Shown: one piece after another, positions 39,160 through 48,030 of the stretch
Layout: the number at the start of each line of letters is the position of its first letter
Numbering within the stretch: the first letter of the stretch is position 1
NCBI RefSeq assembly: GCF_004168205.1
Contig: NZ_RCYB01000003.1
Location: forward strand, 3,197-67,196
Length of the DNA: 64,000 nucleotides
Direction: 5' to 3'
From: Catenibacterium sp. co_0103
GTDB lineage: Bacteria > Bacillota_I > Bacilli_A > Erysipelotrichales > Coprobacillaceae
Program-made: the position numbers and the translations under genes
The notes under the pieces: generated by a model
What the model was told of the DNA's origin: nothing
Databases searched by the model: none
Seen by the model: only the letters and a program-made list of their open reading frames with translations

Positions 39160-40182
39160 CTAAGAGAGGTCGGGGATGAAGGAAGGCTCACGCTCATCGA
39201 CAGAGCCGTCGGCGGAGAGCGCCTGAGATGCCCTGCGCATGGACTCGGCCTCGGCTTTCAGGGAGATGCCCCTATCGACGAAGGCCTCGGGGGAATCGCC
39301 GTCGCCGCCGTTCGGCTCGATGTTGTCCACCGCATCTGCAATCATCTCGTTGCCCATCTCGGCGAGGCGGTCGTGGAAATTGCTGTTAAGCCATCCGTTG
39401 TCGAAGCCGAGTTCTTTTAGCGTGGCATTCACGTTCGCATCGTTCACTTCGAGACCGGCGTTCTCAAGGGCGGATTCGATGTCGGCGCGGTACCAGAAGT
39501 CAGGGCAGATGACCTCCTCACCGGCGTCGGAGATGGTGCGGCTCTCAAGGTCTGCCGCCGCGCTGGCGAGGGAATCGTAGTAGGTGCCGTGACCCCAGTG
39601 CCCGGTCTCCTCATCATAGCCGTGCGCCACGATGAACTCTCGGCTGCCGTCGGCCATCTTGTGCATCACGAGCGCGTCATCACCGTTGCGGTCGATGGGG
39701 ACGTGATTCTCCTTCCACGCGGCGATTTCTGCGGTCTTGTCCATGCCTTTCTCCTTTCCGGGAGCATCGGCCCCATGTTCAGCCATGTGCGATTGCACGG
39801 CATTTCTCACGTTCTCGGGGGACGCGATGACCCAACCGTCCTCGGAGGCGATTTGAGCGAACACCTCATCGCGCGGGTCGATTAGCGGAGCATTCTCCTC
39901 GCCGTCCTCGATGATGGTCTCGATGCTGTCGGTGATGTAACCCGTGTAGTTCAACCCGCCCACGATGTCCTCGTATAGGTCGAAGTCGGGATTGTCGATG
40001 ACCGCCAGCAGGTTCGGGTCGTCGAGGTGGACGTATGTATTGGCGATGCTTCCCGTGTAGTTATATTCCCACCAGAACTCGCCGGTCTGAGGGTTGTAGA
40101 GGTCCTTGCCAGAAGCCAGTGCCTCCTTGACCGCCTGCGGCGTGTCGAGGTGGATGTCCTTGCCGTCATTCACCATGTCCAT
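39160..40182 (-). CDS. Hypothetical tagged polyvalent-type protein
   Basis: 340 residues starting MDMVNDGKDIHLDTPQ; AAGGAGATAGCAC precedes the ATG. The N-terminal half holds LYNPQTGEFWWEYNYTG and TYVHLDDPNLLAVIDNPDFD; the C-terminal half ELGFDNGWLNSNFHDRLAEM. All are acidic, and no catalytic motif is seen. Tag ISLKAEAESMRRASQALS, but the 17-residue tail ends PDLS rather than Arg. It starts 3 nt after the topoisomerase stop. Confidence 0.65.
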   Translation of the reverse strand: MDMVNDGKDIHLDTPQAVKEALASGKDLYNPQTGEFWWEYNYTGSIANTYVHLDDPNLLAVIDNPDFDLYEDIVGGLNYTGYITDSIETIIEDGEENAPLIDPRDEVFAQIASEDGWVIASPENVRNAVQSHMAEHGADAPGKEKGMDKTAEIAAWKENHVPIDRNGDDALVMHKMADGSREFIVAHGYDEETGHWGHGTYYDSLASAAADLESRTISDAGEEVICPDFWYRADIESALENAGLEVNDANVNATLKELGFDNGWLNSNFHDRLAEMGNEMIADAVDNIEPNGGDGDSPEAFVDRGISLKAEAESMRRASQALSADGSVDEREPSFIPDLS

Positions 40183-40185
40183 GTG

Positions 40186-42375
40186 CTATCTCCTTGCCTT
40201 GTTGTACTTGCCCTTGGGCTTGCTATCGAACATCGGCTCTATCGTACCGTCCTTCTTGAGCTTCGCCTTGCAGTCGAAGGTCTTGCCCGTCGTCTTGGAT
40301 ATGCAGCCGGTGAGCTTCACCGCCTTGCCTTCGAGCAACGATGCAGCCTGCTTCGCCGTGAACATCTTGCCGCACCAGCCCAGCAGCTTGAAACCGCAGC
40401 CCGCGACTTGCTTCCAAGTCCCGTCCTCCTGCTTCTCGCTCTTGTTTGAGGAGCAGGTGTAGAAGGCCTTGCCGGACTTCGACTTGCGCTGCACCACGTC
40501 CGCGCCGCAGAGAGGGCACTTGCCCACGACCGTGGCCTTGGGCGCGATGCTCGCACCGACGTAGGCGGTGTCCTGATGGCCCTTGAAGACCTCGATGACG
40601 CTCTGTTGCAGGGCGTTCACATCCGCGTTGCCCTCGGCGATGTCCTGCTGGATGAGCCACCAGCGGGCGGTCACGTCCGCGCCGCGAATCTCGGGCGGGA
40701 GGAGATGGTAGAAGGCGCGGGCCTTCTCGGTGGAGCGAATCTTGCCCTTCACGTCCTCAAGGTACCCGCGTTCCTTCAACTTCTCGATGATGGAGGCGCG
40801 GGTGGCCGTGGTTCCGATGCCGCCGTGCTCGCCCTTCTTTCCGTCGTCCTTCTGCTTGAGGATGGCCTTGACCTCCGGGTCGGTGACGTACTTGGCGATG
40901 GAGGCCATGTCGGCGATGAGCGTGCCTTCCGTGTAGGGCTTGGGCGGGGCGGTCTCCTTCTCGGTGACGGCGCACTCGATGCGCTCAAGGCGATGGTCGC
41001 CTTCGTCAATCCAAGGGTTGCCGGATGCCGCGTCATCGCCGTCCTCATCGGAGACGTTGCCGAACACGGCCTTGAAACCGGCCTCGCGCACGCGCCGCGC
41101 GACGGCTTGGAACTCCCCGCCATCGACCGCAAAGACGCTGGTGCTCACATCGTAAGTGGCAGACGGGAGGAACTGCATGGCGTAGCGCTCCACGATGGCC
41201 GTGTAGACCTTGGCCTCATCCCCGGTCATGTCGGCCACGGGGGCGCTGACCTCCTGCGGGATGATGCCGTGATGAGCGGTCACGTTCTTCTCGTTGAACG
41301 CCTTGGAGTGGATGGAGTAGTCGAGCGGCCATGTTACCCCGACGTTCTCCATGGCCTGCGCCAGCACCACCGGTGCCTGCGCGAAGTGCTCCTCCTTGAG
41401 GTACTGGGAGTCCGAGCGGTTGTAGGTTATCGCCTTGTACTTATCACGCAAGTCCTGCGTGATTTGCTGGGTCTTCGATGCGGAGAAACCGTAGCGGCGG
41501 GACATGTCGGACAGCAGCACCGTCAGGTTGTAGGGCAGGGGAGGGTTCTCGACCTTCTTCGAGATGACCGTGGAGAAGGACATACCCGAGCCGTCCAGCT
41601 TCGCCTTGATGACATCGAGGACATCGCGGTCGAAGACGTGCTTTTCACCGGCCAACATGTCCTTGTCCGGCTTGAACTTGAACACCGGTGCTCCCGACGC
41701 GTCTGCACAGCTGCCGGTAGCGGTCAGCTCGTAATATTTCCGGGTGACGTGGTTTTCTATCGCCTCATCGCGGTTGACCACCAATCCGAGGGTTGGGGTC
41801 TGCACGCGACCGACGGAGAACAGGCCCCCGAGCCGCTTGGTGGCAAGGCGGGTCTCGTTCACGCCGAAGCACTTGTCCGCCATCTGGCGGGCGTATGCCG
41901 CGTCACCGGCAGGGCGGCACTGCTCGTTGGGTACCAGACGCTCGAACGCCTTGACGATGTTCTTTTCGATGTTGTCGTTGACGTAAACGCGCAGCACCTC
42001 TCCCTCGTAGCCGAGGTAGTCCAACACCTCATCAACGATGAGCTGGCCTTCATCGTCGGGGTCACCGGCGTTGATGACGCACTCGGCCTCCGGCAAAAGC
42101 GAGTCGATGCGCTCCACCAAGTCTTTCTTGTCCTCGGTCGGCTCCTTCGCCCAATCGTCGATTTGGATGGGCAGCACGTCCAACGACCATGGTTTGCCCC
42201 ATGCGGGGTTCACCGCATCCGGCTCCACCAGTTCGAGCAGGTGACCGGCGCAGGCGATGACCGTGTACCCGTTGCCCGAGATGGGCAGCCGCGCCGATTC
42301 CGATACCTCCTTGCCGCAGATGGCGCGTGCGATGTCGCGTGCGAGCATCGGTTTCTCAGCGATTACCAGTTTCAT
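40186..42375 (-). CDS. topB: DNA topoisomerase III
   Basis: 729 residues starting MKLVIAEKPMLARDIA. Toprim domain (EKPMLAR; INAGDPDDEGQLIVDE), SVGRVQTPTLGLVVNRDEAI, the active-site Tyr in AITYNRSDSQYLKEEHF, GGIGTTATRASIIEKL and a C-terminal zinc finger (CPLCGADVVQ...CSSN). Type IA enzymes of this subfamily are standard on Tn1549-like ICEs and relax or decatenate the DNA during transfer and replication. It has no shared tag and ends KYNKARR. Confidence 0.95.
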   Translation of the reverse strand: MKLVIAEKPMLARDIARAICGKEVSESARLPISGNGYTVIACAGHLLELVEPDAVNPAWGKPWSLDVLPIQIDDWAKEPTEDKKDLVERIDSLLPEAECVINAGDPDDEGQLIVDEVLDYLGYEGEVLRVYVNDNIEKNIVKAFERLVPNEQCRPAGDAAYARQMADKCFGVNETRLATKRLGGLFSVGRVQTPTLGLVVNRDEAIENHVTRKYYELTATGSCADASGAPVFKFKPDKDMLAGEKHVFDRDVLDVIKAKLDGSGMSFSTVISKKVENPPLPYNLTVLLSDMSRRYGFSASKTQQITQDLRDKYKAITYNRSDSQYLKEEHFAQAPVVLAQAMENVGVTWPLDYSIHSKAFNEKNVTAHHGIIPQEVSAPVADMTGDEAKVYTAIVERYAMQFLPSATYDVSTSVFAVDGGEFQAVARRVREAGFKAVFGNVSDEDGDDAASGNPWIDEGDHRLERIECAVTEKETAPPKPYTEGTLIADMASIAKYVTDPEVKAILKQKDDGKKGEHGGIGTTATRASIIEKLKERGYLEDVKGKIRSTEKARAFYHLLPPEIRGADVTARWWLIQQDIAEGNADVNALQQSVIEVFKGHQDTAYVGASIAPKATVVGKCPLCGADVVQRKSKSGKAFYTCSSNKSEKQEDGTWKQVAGCGFKLLGWCGKMFTAKQAASLLEGKAVKLTGCISKTTGKTFDCKAKLKKDGTIEPMFDSKPKGKYNKARR

Positions 42376-43043
42376 AGGCTTTGTCCTTTCTGTCTCTTGT
42401 CCCTTCTGAAACCGAAGGGTTTATGGCGTTTCGCGATAGATTTATCCTCATCGGTGATGAGAGGATGAGCTACTGACACATCACGGTATTTGAAGTCGAG
42501 CGTCCGGCACGTCAAGTCTGAGACGATGAGCGCGAAGTCCACTCGGGAGAGCGATTTGACGGGGAGCCAGCATCGGAGGGTGAAGTCCTTATCCGGTGAT
42601 GGGAAGTATTCGCACTCAGATGGCTTGTAGCCGTCGCGCCGCTTGAGCGGGGAGGGTATCTGGACAAGGTAGGAATCGTCAGCAGGTAGGAGATTTCGCG
42701 ATAGTCCGATAGGCTCTTCGCGGTCAGGTCTGGCCGCGTATCTCTTGCCCGTCTCAAGTTCCATGAAGAGAAGGTCCAATGGCGATTTCCATCCATAATC
42801 ATCGGGCTTAGTCTCCGCCATGGACAGAAGAGTCAGCAAGGCATCCGTTGTCAGGTCCTCCGATGGGAGGTAATCGAATAGGTATGAGACCAGAGACATC
42901 AGGAGGTTACGTTCCGAACGGTAGAGTAGTGGCGATACGCCGATGTCGGCATGGATTGAATCCGTAGCCGAGAAGAAGTCACGGCACCATGTGACGACAT
43001 CCTCATATCCCTCGATTTCTGATATATCCTTCATCACGTCCAT
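42372..43043 (-). CDS. Stand-alone VirD4 all-alpha-domain-like protein
   Basis: 223 residues starting MDVMKDISEIEGYEDV; its ATG directly follows the TAG of the upstream gene. Residues 35-170 match the insert of the VirD4 protein encoded at 57067-59049. Compare DALLTLLSMAETKPDD with SSLLTLLSMAEAREND, KSPLDLLFMELETGKRY with KSPLDLLFLQIEEGKRY, IGLSRNL with SGLSRNF, and LKRRDGYKPSECE with LKRNSDGVRPADC. There are no Walker motifs. In VirD4 this region reads substrates, so this may be an adaptor, a decoy, or an immunity factor. It lies within the tagged-protein cluster. Confidence 0.75.
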   Translation of the reverse strand: MDVMKDISEIEGYEDVVTWCRDFFSATDSIHADIGVSPLLYRSERNLLMSLVSYLFDYLPSEDLTTDALLTLLSMAETKPDDYGWKSPLDLLFMELETGKRYAARPDREEPIGLSRNLLPADDSYLVQIPSPLKRRDGYKPSECEYFPSPDKDFTLRCWLPVKSLSRVDFALIVSDLTCRTLDFKYRDVSVAHPLITDEDKSIAKRHKPFGFRRDKRQKGQSL

Positions 43044-43925
43044 CTACCTATCTTCATGGTCATGTTCAAGAGTGGCACTGTGCTCTTTTCCTGCCAACTT
43101 CGCACTCGAATCACGGGCCTCCTTGGCCTTCGATTCCAACCGATAACCCTCTTGACCTGCGGTTTCGCTCTTGACTATGCACTGCGGGCAGCGTATAATA
43201 ATCCTATTGAGGTCGGGTTCGACGATGTGGCTCCGAAGCAAGTGTAGCTTCGCAAGTGCATTGAGTTCCCGGCCTCTTTCTTCGTCATAATAGACGACCC
43301 TATCGGGCGTGATGAGGTTGTCGAAGTAGCGGGGGAAGTTCGTCCTACCGTAGACAGCCAAGATGAAGTTGGTCTCAATCTCGCCAGCCTCGTAATAACC
43401 GCGCCCATCGGGACGCACGGCCATGATGAGCGGCAGGTCATCGCAATCCACATCGCGCAGCACCACGAGCATGGTGTCCTCGCGGGCGGGGCTATCGCAG
43501 AGCATCACGGGATGCTCCATCAACTCGGGCAGGCGCTTCATCTGCTCAACGGTGAGTCCATGGCGGTGGGGGTCGTAGCTGCTCTTCGGTCGGATGGCAT
43601 CGCGCAGGTGGCGTTGGGTGTAGAGCATCGGCAGCAGGCGGAACCCGGCCTGCACGAACAGCTCCGGCGTATCGCAGAACTTGACCGCGCTGGAACGGGG
43701 ATACTCCCCGCAGGTGACGGCATCGACCTCATCGCCGAAGCGAAGGTACTCAGCGCACTTCGCGGCGTGCCCCGTGTAATCCGATGCCTTATCGTCGCCG
43801 TCTTTCAGATGCACCCCGCCGCGCGGGTCGAGGTAGGTGACGCGCTCGCCCTCGGGCATCGCCACCGAGTTCTCGTACTCGCGGATGGTCAGGATGACCT
43901 CTCGCTTGTTCATCTCATCTGGCAT
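43044..43925 (-). CDS. MuF-C-like tagged protein
   Basis: 293 residues starting MPDEMNKREVILTIRE; GGAGG is 4 nt upstream of the ATG at 43925. Residues 100-245 match the MuF-C domain of phage and ICE polyvalent proteins (YDPHRHGLTVEQMKRLPELM, LVVLRDVDCDDLPLIMAVRP, GEIETNFILAVYGRTNFPRY). The domain is thought to be toxin- or processing-related. C-terminus YRLESKAKEARDSSAKLA plus 15 residues ending HEDR (shared tag). Its leader holds the second 75-bp hairpin element. Confidence 0.7.
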   Translation of the reverse strand: MPDEMNKREVILTIREYENSVAMPEGERVTYLDPRGGVHLKDGDDKASDYTGHAAKCAEYLRFGDEVDAVTCGEYPRSSAVKFCDTPELFVQAGFRLLPMLYTQRHLRDAIRPKSSYDPHRHGLTVEQMKRLPELMEHPVMLCDSPAREDTMLVVLRDVDCDDLPLIMAVRPDGRGYYEAGEIETNFILAVYGRTNFPRYFDNLITPDRVVYYDEERGRELNALAKLHLLRSHIVEPDLNRIIIRCPQCIVKSETAGQEGYRLESKAKEARDSSAKLAGKEHSATLEHDHEDR

Positions 43926-43974
43926 ATGGCCTCCTTCCTTTGTGGTCTGATAGTTTCCAATATGTATAGTTGGG

Positions 43975-44048
43975 GCGGTTTTCCACCCTTCCAACAGCCT
44001 GCGGGTCGGGTTGAGAACCCTCCGGCCATTGAAAGCGTGGAAAACCGC
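43975..44048 (-). repeat. Dispersed hairpin element, copy 2
   Basis: Plus strand GCGGTTTTCCAC ... GTGGAAAACCGC; inner GGGTT/AACCC hairpin. Compared with copy 1 (404-479) the outermost pair changes from T-A to G-C and one stem pair becomes a wobble, so pairing is kept. On the minus strand TATACAT (43965 region) follows after about 6 nt. Confidence 0.75.
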
Positions 44049-44055
44049 TTATTCT

Positions 44056-45504
44056 CTACTCCAACTCCTCGCGCTCGACGGCCTTATCGCCATGGCTCTC
44101 AGAGCCGAGCTGGGCGGATGCCTCGCGGGATTCCTTGGCTGCCTCGTGGACGGAACCGGACTTCGCGGCATCGTCCTTGAGGTTCATGGACATGCCCATG
44201 ACCTCCTTCTCGCGCTTGATTTCGTCGAGGGTCGCGCCCTGAGCGGCGCTGATATGAAGAGCGCCAATCTGGTTCGCGCTGTAACGCGGGTCGGCGATGA
44301 CATCAAGAATCTCATCTGTGACCCACTTCTTGTCGGCTGCGGCATGATAGATAGTCTCCATCTGGCCGGGTTTGAAGGTGCCGTCGGCGAAGCGCGTCAC
44401 CGTCTGGGTATCCAGTCCATAGGTCATGCCGGTGCGCATGGCGTTCATGACTTCGGCGGGCTTGGTCGGGTCGCACAGCACGTCAAGCTGCTCGCTCGTG
44501 AAGCGACCACCCGAGATGGCCGAATAGAAGCCCCAGACCTGCTCCATGGAGAGGTCATGGTTCATCAGACGCTCGATTCCTGGCTTTTCCATGCCTTCGG
44601 TGAGCGCCATGGTGATGACATTCATGTGGTCGGCGGTGTAAGTGCCGTCCGCGTATTCCTCTAAAGCGTCCATGGGGACATCGGACTTGAGGGAGTGACG
44701 CACGACCTCCATTTGGCGTGAGTCGAGTTTCAGCCAGTCGCGAGGGAACGCGATGTCATGGATGGCAGTGGTTTTCATAAGCTCACGAGCCTGATGTAGA
44801 TGCTCGGCGGTGTACTCACCGTTCGAGAGCGTCTTGAAGACATCCTTTTTATAGGGGCTTGCATCGTGGTCGGCGAAGTCGGTATGCACGGCGATGCGGC
44901 GAAGCTCGCGCATCTGGGCATGGTTCAGGACCGGGTTCGCGATGCGCTCCGCGATGACGTCCGCATCGACGCCTACCTCGAAAGCCTTGCAGATTTGGTA
45001 TGCCTGCCACTCGGTGTAGCCTCCCTGCGAGAGGACTTTGGCTGCTGGCAGGCGCAGGTTCACGGGCAAGTTGTTGAGCGCCGTCATGACGTTCTCAATC
45101 TGGTGCCCGTTCAACACGTCCTTGATGTCGCATTCATCGAGTGGAAGCACCTCGAAACCCGTGAGTTGCCCGTCGAGGCAGTAGCCGAGGTCTACGGGGA
45201 CGTACTCACCGGACTCGATGATGTCCGAGTCGATTTCCGCCTCGGGCACGAGGCCCATGGCGGTGCGCAAATCCTCTGGCGTACCGCCATAGTCGAGGAT
45301 GGTGTGCATCGTCTCCTCAATAGCGCCTTGGATGTCCATGGTGTCCGCATCGTCGGCCACATCCGCGATGCAGTAGCGGGGGAAGTAGTCTCCGACGATG
45401 GTGTATCGCGCGATGGTCGTGTCGCGCGGTACAGTGTAATCGACGTTACCGAGGTCGAGGCGCAGTAGTTGCAGCACGTCGGGGATGTTCTTGTCATATG
45501 CCAT
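44056..45504 (-). CDS. Helical-repeat tagged protein
   Basis: 482 residues starting MAYDKNIPDVLQLLRL. From about residue 170 there are six to eight ~35-residue helical repeats (LSNGEYTAEHLHQARELMKT, YADGTYTADHMNVITMALTE, FADGTFKPGQMETIYHAAAD), forming a probable superhelix for protein binding. C-terminus GSVHEAAKESREASAQLG plus 15 residues ending ELE: a tag copy without terminal Arg. Family is not recognised, though such repeats are frequent in Firmicutes ICE proteins. Confidence 0.65.
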   Translation of the reverse strand: MAYDKNIPDVLQLLRLDLGNVDYTVPRDTTIARYTIVGDYFPRYCIADVADDADTMDIQGAIEETMHTILDYGGTPEDLRTAMGLVPEAEIDSDIIESGEYVPVDLGYCLDGQLTGFEVLPLDECDIKDVLNGHQIENVMTALNNLPVNLRLPAAKVLSQGGYTEWQAYQICKAFEVGVDADVIAERIANPVLNHAQMRELRRIAVHTDFADHDASPYKKDVFKTLSNGEYTAEHLHQARELMKTTAIHDIAFPRDWLKLDSRQMEVVRHSLKSDVPMDALEEYADGTYTADHMNVITMALTEGMEKPGIERLMNHDLSMEQVWGFYSAISGGRFTSEQLDVLCDPTKPAEVMNAMRTGMTYGLDTQTVTRFADGTFKPGQMETIYHAAADKKWVTDEILDVIADPRYSANQIGALHISAAQGATLDEIKREKEVMGMSMNLKDDAAKSGSVHEAAKESREASAQLGSESHGDKAVEREELE

Positions 45505-45545
45505 GGTGTTTTCCTACCTTTCTGCCATGATGGCTTTCTATATAT

Positions 45546-46124
45546 CTACACGATGGAGTGGTCGTCGAGTGCCGGTGAGCCGGTGTCGCGTCCCTCTGCC
45601 AGCTTCTCGGAGGCGGCACGTGATGCCTGAGCCTCCCCCTTGAGGGTGACGCGGCCATCCTCCGAGCGGGCTTCCTCACGGCGCTGTCCCGTGCGGATTG
45701 CGATGACCTCCTCGATGCCGCTGCCGGGTTTGCTGACCTCGGTGAAGTAGTCGGCTACGCGGGACATCTCATCGGCTGAGAGGTCGCGATTCTCTCCGGT
45801 CTCGAAGTCGAACCCGACGGCCACGAGGTCGCCGCAGAGGATGGAGTACAGTTCTCCCTCCTTGACCGGTGAACTGTAATCCATCATGGAGAGGTACCCG
45901 GCCTCTTCCATGCCCTTCGTCGCGTACACCGCGCGGTTGGGCGGGCAGGTGAACAGGCCCTCCTCATTGACGTAGAGGCTGGTGCCCTCGCCGAAGATGA
46001 CATCGAACGACTCGATGTTCCCACCGACAAGGCGTTGCAGGTCGTGTAACGTGGAACCCGTCTCATCGACCTCGATGTCGATTTCGACCGGGTTCCCGTT
46101 TGTCGGGATGAGCATGCCCTTCAT
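45546..46124 (-). CDS. DUF3846-domain tagged protein
   Basis: 192 residues starting MKGMLIPTNGNPVEID; GGAGGATTGTGAC precedes the ATG at 46124. Residues 1-135 match DUF3846: LHDLQRLVGGNIESFDVIFG, LYVNEEGLFTCPPNRAVYAT and GDLVAVGFDFETGENRDL. DUF3846 proteins occur on phages and ICEs, function unknown. C-terminus VTLKGEAQASRAASEKLA plus a 16-residue tail ending HSIV (shared tag, no Arg). Confidence 0.75.
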   Translation of the reverse strand: MKGMLIPTNGNPVEIDIEVDETGSTLHDLQRLVGGNIESFDVIFGEGTSLYVNEEGLFTCPPNRAVYATKGMEEAGYLSMMDYSSPVKEGELYSILCGDLVAVGFDFETGENRDLSADEMSRVADYFTEVSKPGSGIEEVIAIRTGQRREEARSEDGRVTLKGEAQASRAASEKLAEGRDTGSPALDDHSIV

Positions 46125-46140
46125 GTCACAATCCTCCTTC

Positions 46141-46850
46141 CTAGCGGGCGTCCTGCCCACGATTTGAATGGTTTCCGTTATCGGCCATCGCGGCGGAAGC
46201 GCCACGGGCCGTCTCCACCTCGCCCTTGAGGGACACGGCTTTCTCGGGAGATTGGTGGGCTTTCACCTTCTCGTACTCGGCCCGTGCCTTCTCCATGGCG
46301 GGGCGGAGCAGGTCGCCGGGGACGCCTTGATAAGTGCAGAACCGCTCTGCGGCTGATGGGTCGGGGAAAAGATGGGGAACCTCGAAGCGATTCGCTTCCT
46401 GATTCCCGTGAGCGCGTCGCGCCATGCCTCCCCGTTGACGGATTTGAAGTCGGCGAGCGACGAGTAGCCGTAACGGGACAGCAGGCCGTTCAGGTAATCT
46501 TCGGGAAGATGGTAGTCCGCCAGCTCATCGCTCTCAAGGTCGTAACTGCCGGTGAGGACGGCCCAACCGCCGTCCTCAAAGGGCCATCCTATGACGTAAT
46601 CCGTCCTCGTGCCGTCCTGCGCATGGAAGCCGAAGCCGTGGTCGGTGAAGGTTCCGCACTCCCTGAAAGTCGGTTCACCCTCGCCGATGGCATTCATCAG
46701 CTCAGTGTACCAGCCGCCCAATTCCGCCTCATCCTCGATGAACTCGCGCACCTTGTCCGCGAGGGCTTCACCGGCCCCACTCGATACATAGGGGTCGTTC
46801 TCGACTGCCTGAACAAGACGCATGAGCGCGGTCGCGTCGTTGAAATCCAT
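46141..46850 (-). pseudogene. Tagged protein gene split by a frameshift
   Basis: The N-terminal part (MDFNDATALMRLVQAVENDP..., start 46850) runs to about 46400 (DFKSVNGEAWRDALTGIRKR) and then continues out of frame to a stop at 46263. The adjacent frame over 46141-46425 holds NRFEVPHLFPDPSAAERFCT and then VSLKGEVETARGASAAMA with a 13-residue tail ending QDAR, which is the shared tag. One base gained or lost between about 46370 and 46410 joins them into a ~236-residue protein like its neighbours. As read, the main product loses its tag. Confidence 0.65.
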
Positions 46851-46865
46851 AGAGCCGCCTCCTTT

Positions 46866-47945
46866 CTAACGGTCGCCATCGGCATCGAAAAGAGTTTCCG
46901 ATGCTTTCTGGGCGTTATCGACCTCATGTTCGAGGTCGATGGTGGAAGCCCCATGCGCAGCCAACGCGGCAGATGACTCGCGTGCCTCCTTTGCGGCGGC
47001 TTTCAGGCTCACCGGGCTGGCCTTGGCGCTCTCATCGCCCTTCTGCGTCCATCCGGCGATGGTGAGGGAGGTGAAGAGGGTGGTAGTCGCTGCGCGGTCC
47101 GAGATGCGCACAGCGTCCTTCAACCCGTTGAGGACATCTGCGGGGACTTCATAGGGAACACCCGCGACATCATGCACGGTCGCGCTCGCGGCACCCGGAG
47201 CGACCTCGGCGCTCATGATGGCGGATGATGTGAACTCGGCGGTTTCGAGAAGCGGGTCGATGACTGGTGCCTCGTACTCCACTGCGGGGCAGCCGAATGC
47301 AAGCTCCATATAGCGCGGTGAGGGGCAGAGGGCGGGGTTCTCCCAGAGTTCACGCATCGCTGCGTTCACTGATTCCCAAGAGCCGTCGTATTCCTTGTCG
47401 TTAATGGTGAACGGCTCGCCGACCCACGCGTCCTCGATGACATCCAGTGCCTCCTCACCGGCATCGGTGAGCTGGCGGACCTCGACATCGACCCCGCCGT
47501 CGTGATGGTAACCGTGGATGAACAGGCTGCCGTTCTCATCCCAGACCTTACCAATTTCGCAGTCCTTGAACACGGAGTCGTGACCGCCCATCATGTCATC
47601 GAAATCCCTGTACGCGGTCATGCCATGGCGCGTGCCATCCCAGCGACCGATGGAGCCTCGCGCAATGATGCGGTTACCGCCGAGTGGATTGTCGTATGAG
47701 GACAGCGGGCTATCGGAGCCGTCTAGGAACGCCTTCAATCCGGCAAGTTCCTCGGAGCGGTCGATGTCCATCATGTTCATCGCGTTCTCGAATATCTCCT
47801 CCTCGGTATAGCTATCAAGAACCTCTTCCACGGTGATGCCTTCGCGGCTCGTGATGTCCTCGATGGAAATCTCGCTGCCCTCGTCGCCGTAATACACGCC
47901 CTCATCGAAGACGATGCGCTCTTTCGGTGTCTTATCCATATCCAT
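46866..47945 (-). CDS. Tagged protein with two tandem tag copies
   Basis: 359 residues starting MDMDKTPKERIVFDEG. Several acidic domains of unknown kind (DSYTEEEIFENAMNMMDIDR, WESVNAAMRELWENPALCPS, VPADVLNGLKDAVRISDRAA). Near the end is VSLKAAAKEARESSAALA; 12 residues later comes a second version, IDLEHEVDNAQKASETLF, then DADGDR. This is the only gene in the window with the motif duplicated at its C-terminus. Confidence 0.7.
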   Translation of the reverse strand: MDMDKTPKERIVFDEGVYYGDEGSEISIEDITSREGITVEEVLDSYTEEEIFENAMNMMDIDRSEELAGLKAFLDGSDSPLSSYDNPLGGNRIIARGSIGRWDGTRHGMTAYRDFDDMMGGHDSVFKDCEIGKVWDENGSLFIHGYHHDGGVDVEVRQLTDAGEEALDVIEDAWVGEPFTINDKEYDGSWESVNAAMRELWENPALCPSPRYMELAFGCPAVEYEAPVIDPLLETAEFTSSAIMSAEVAPGAASATVHDVAGVPYEVPADVLNGLKDAVRISDRAATTTLFTSLTIAGWTQKGDESAKASPVSLKAAAKEARESSAALAAHGASTIDLEHEVDNAQKASETLFDADGDR

Positions 47946-48030
47946 GCTCCTTCCTAACGGGCGTCCTGCCCGATGTTCTCATGTGAAAAGGCGGGCGAGA
48001 AGAACCCGCGCCGCCCGGTCATCGTCTTAT

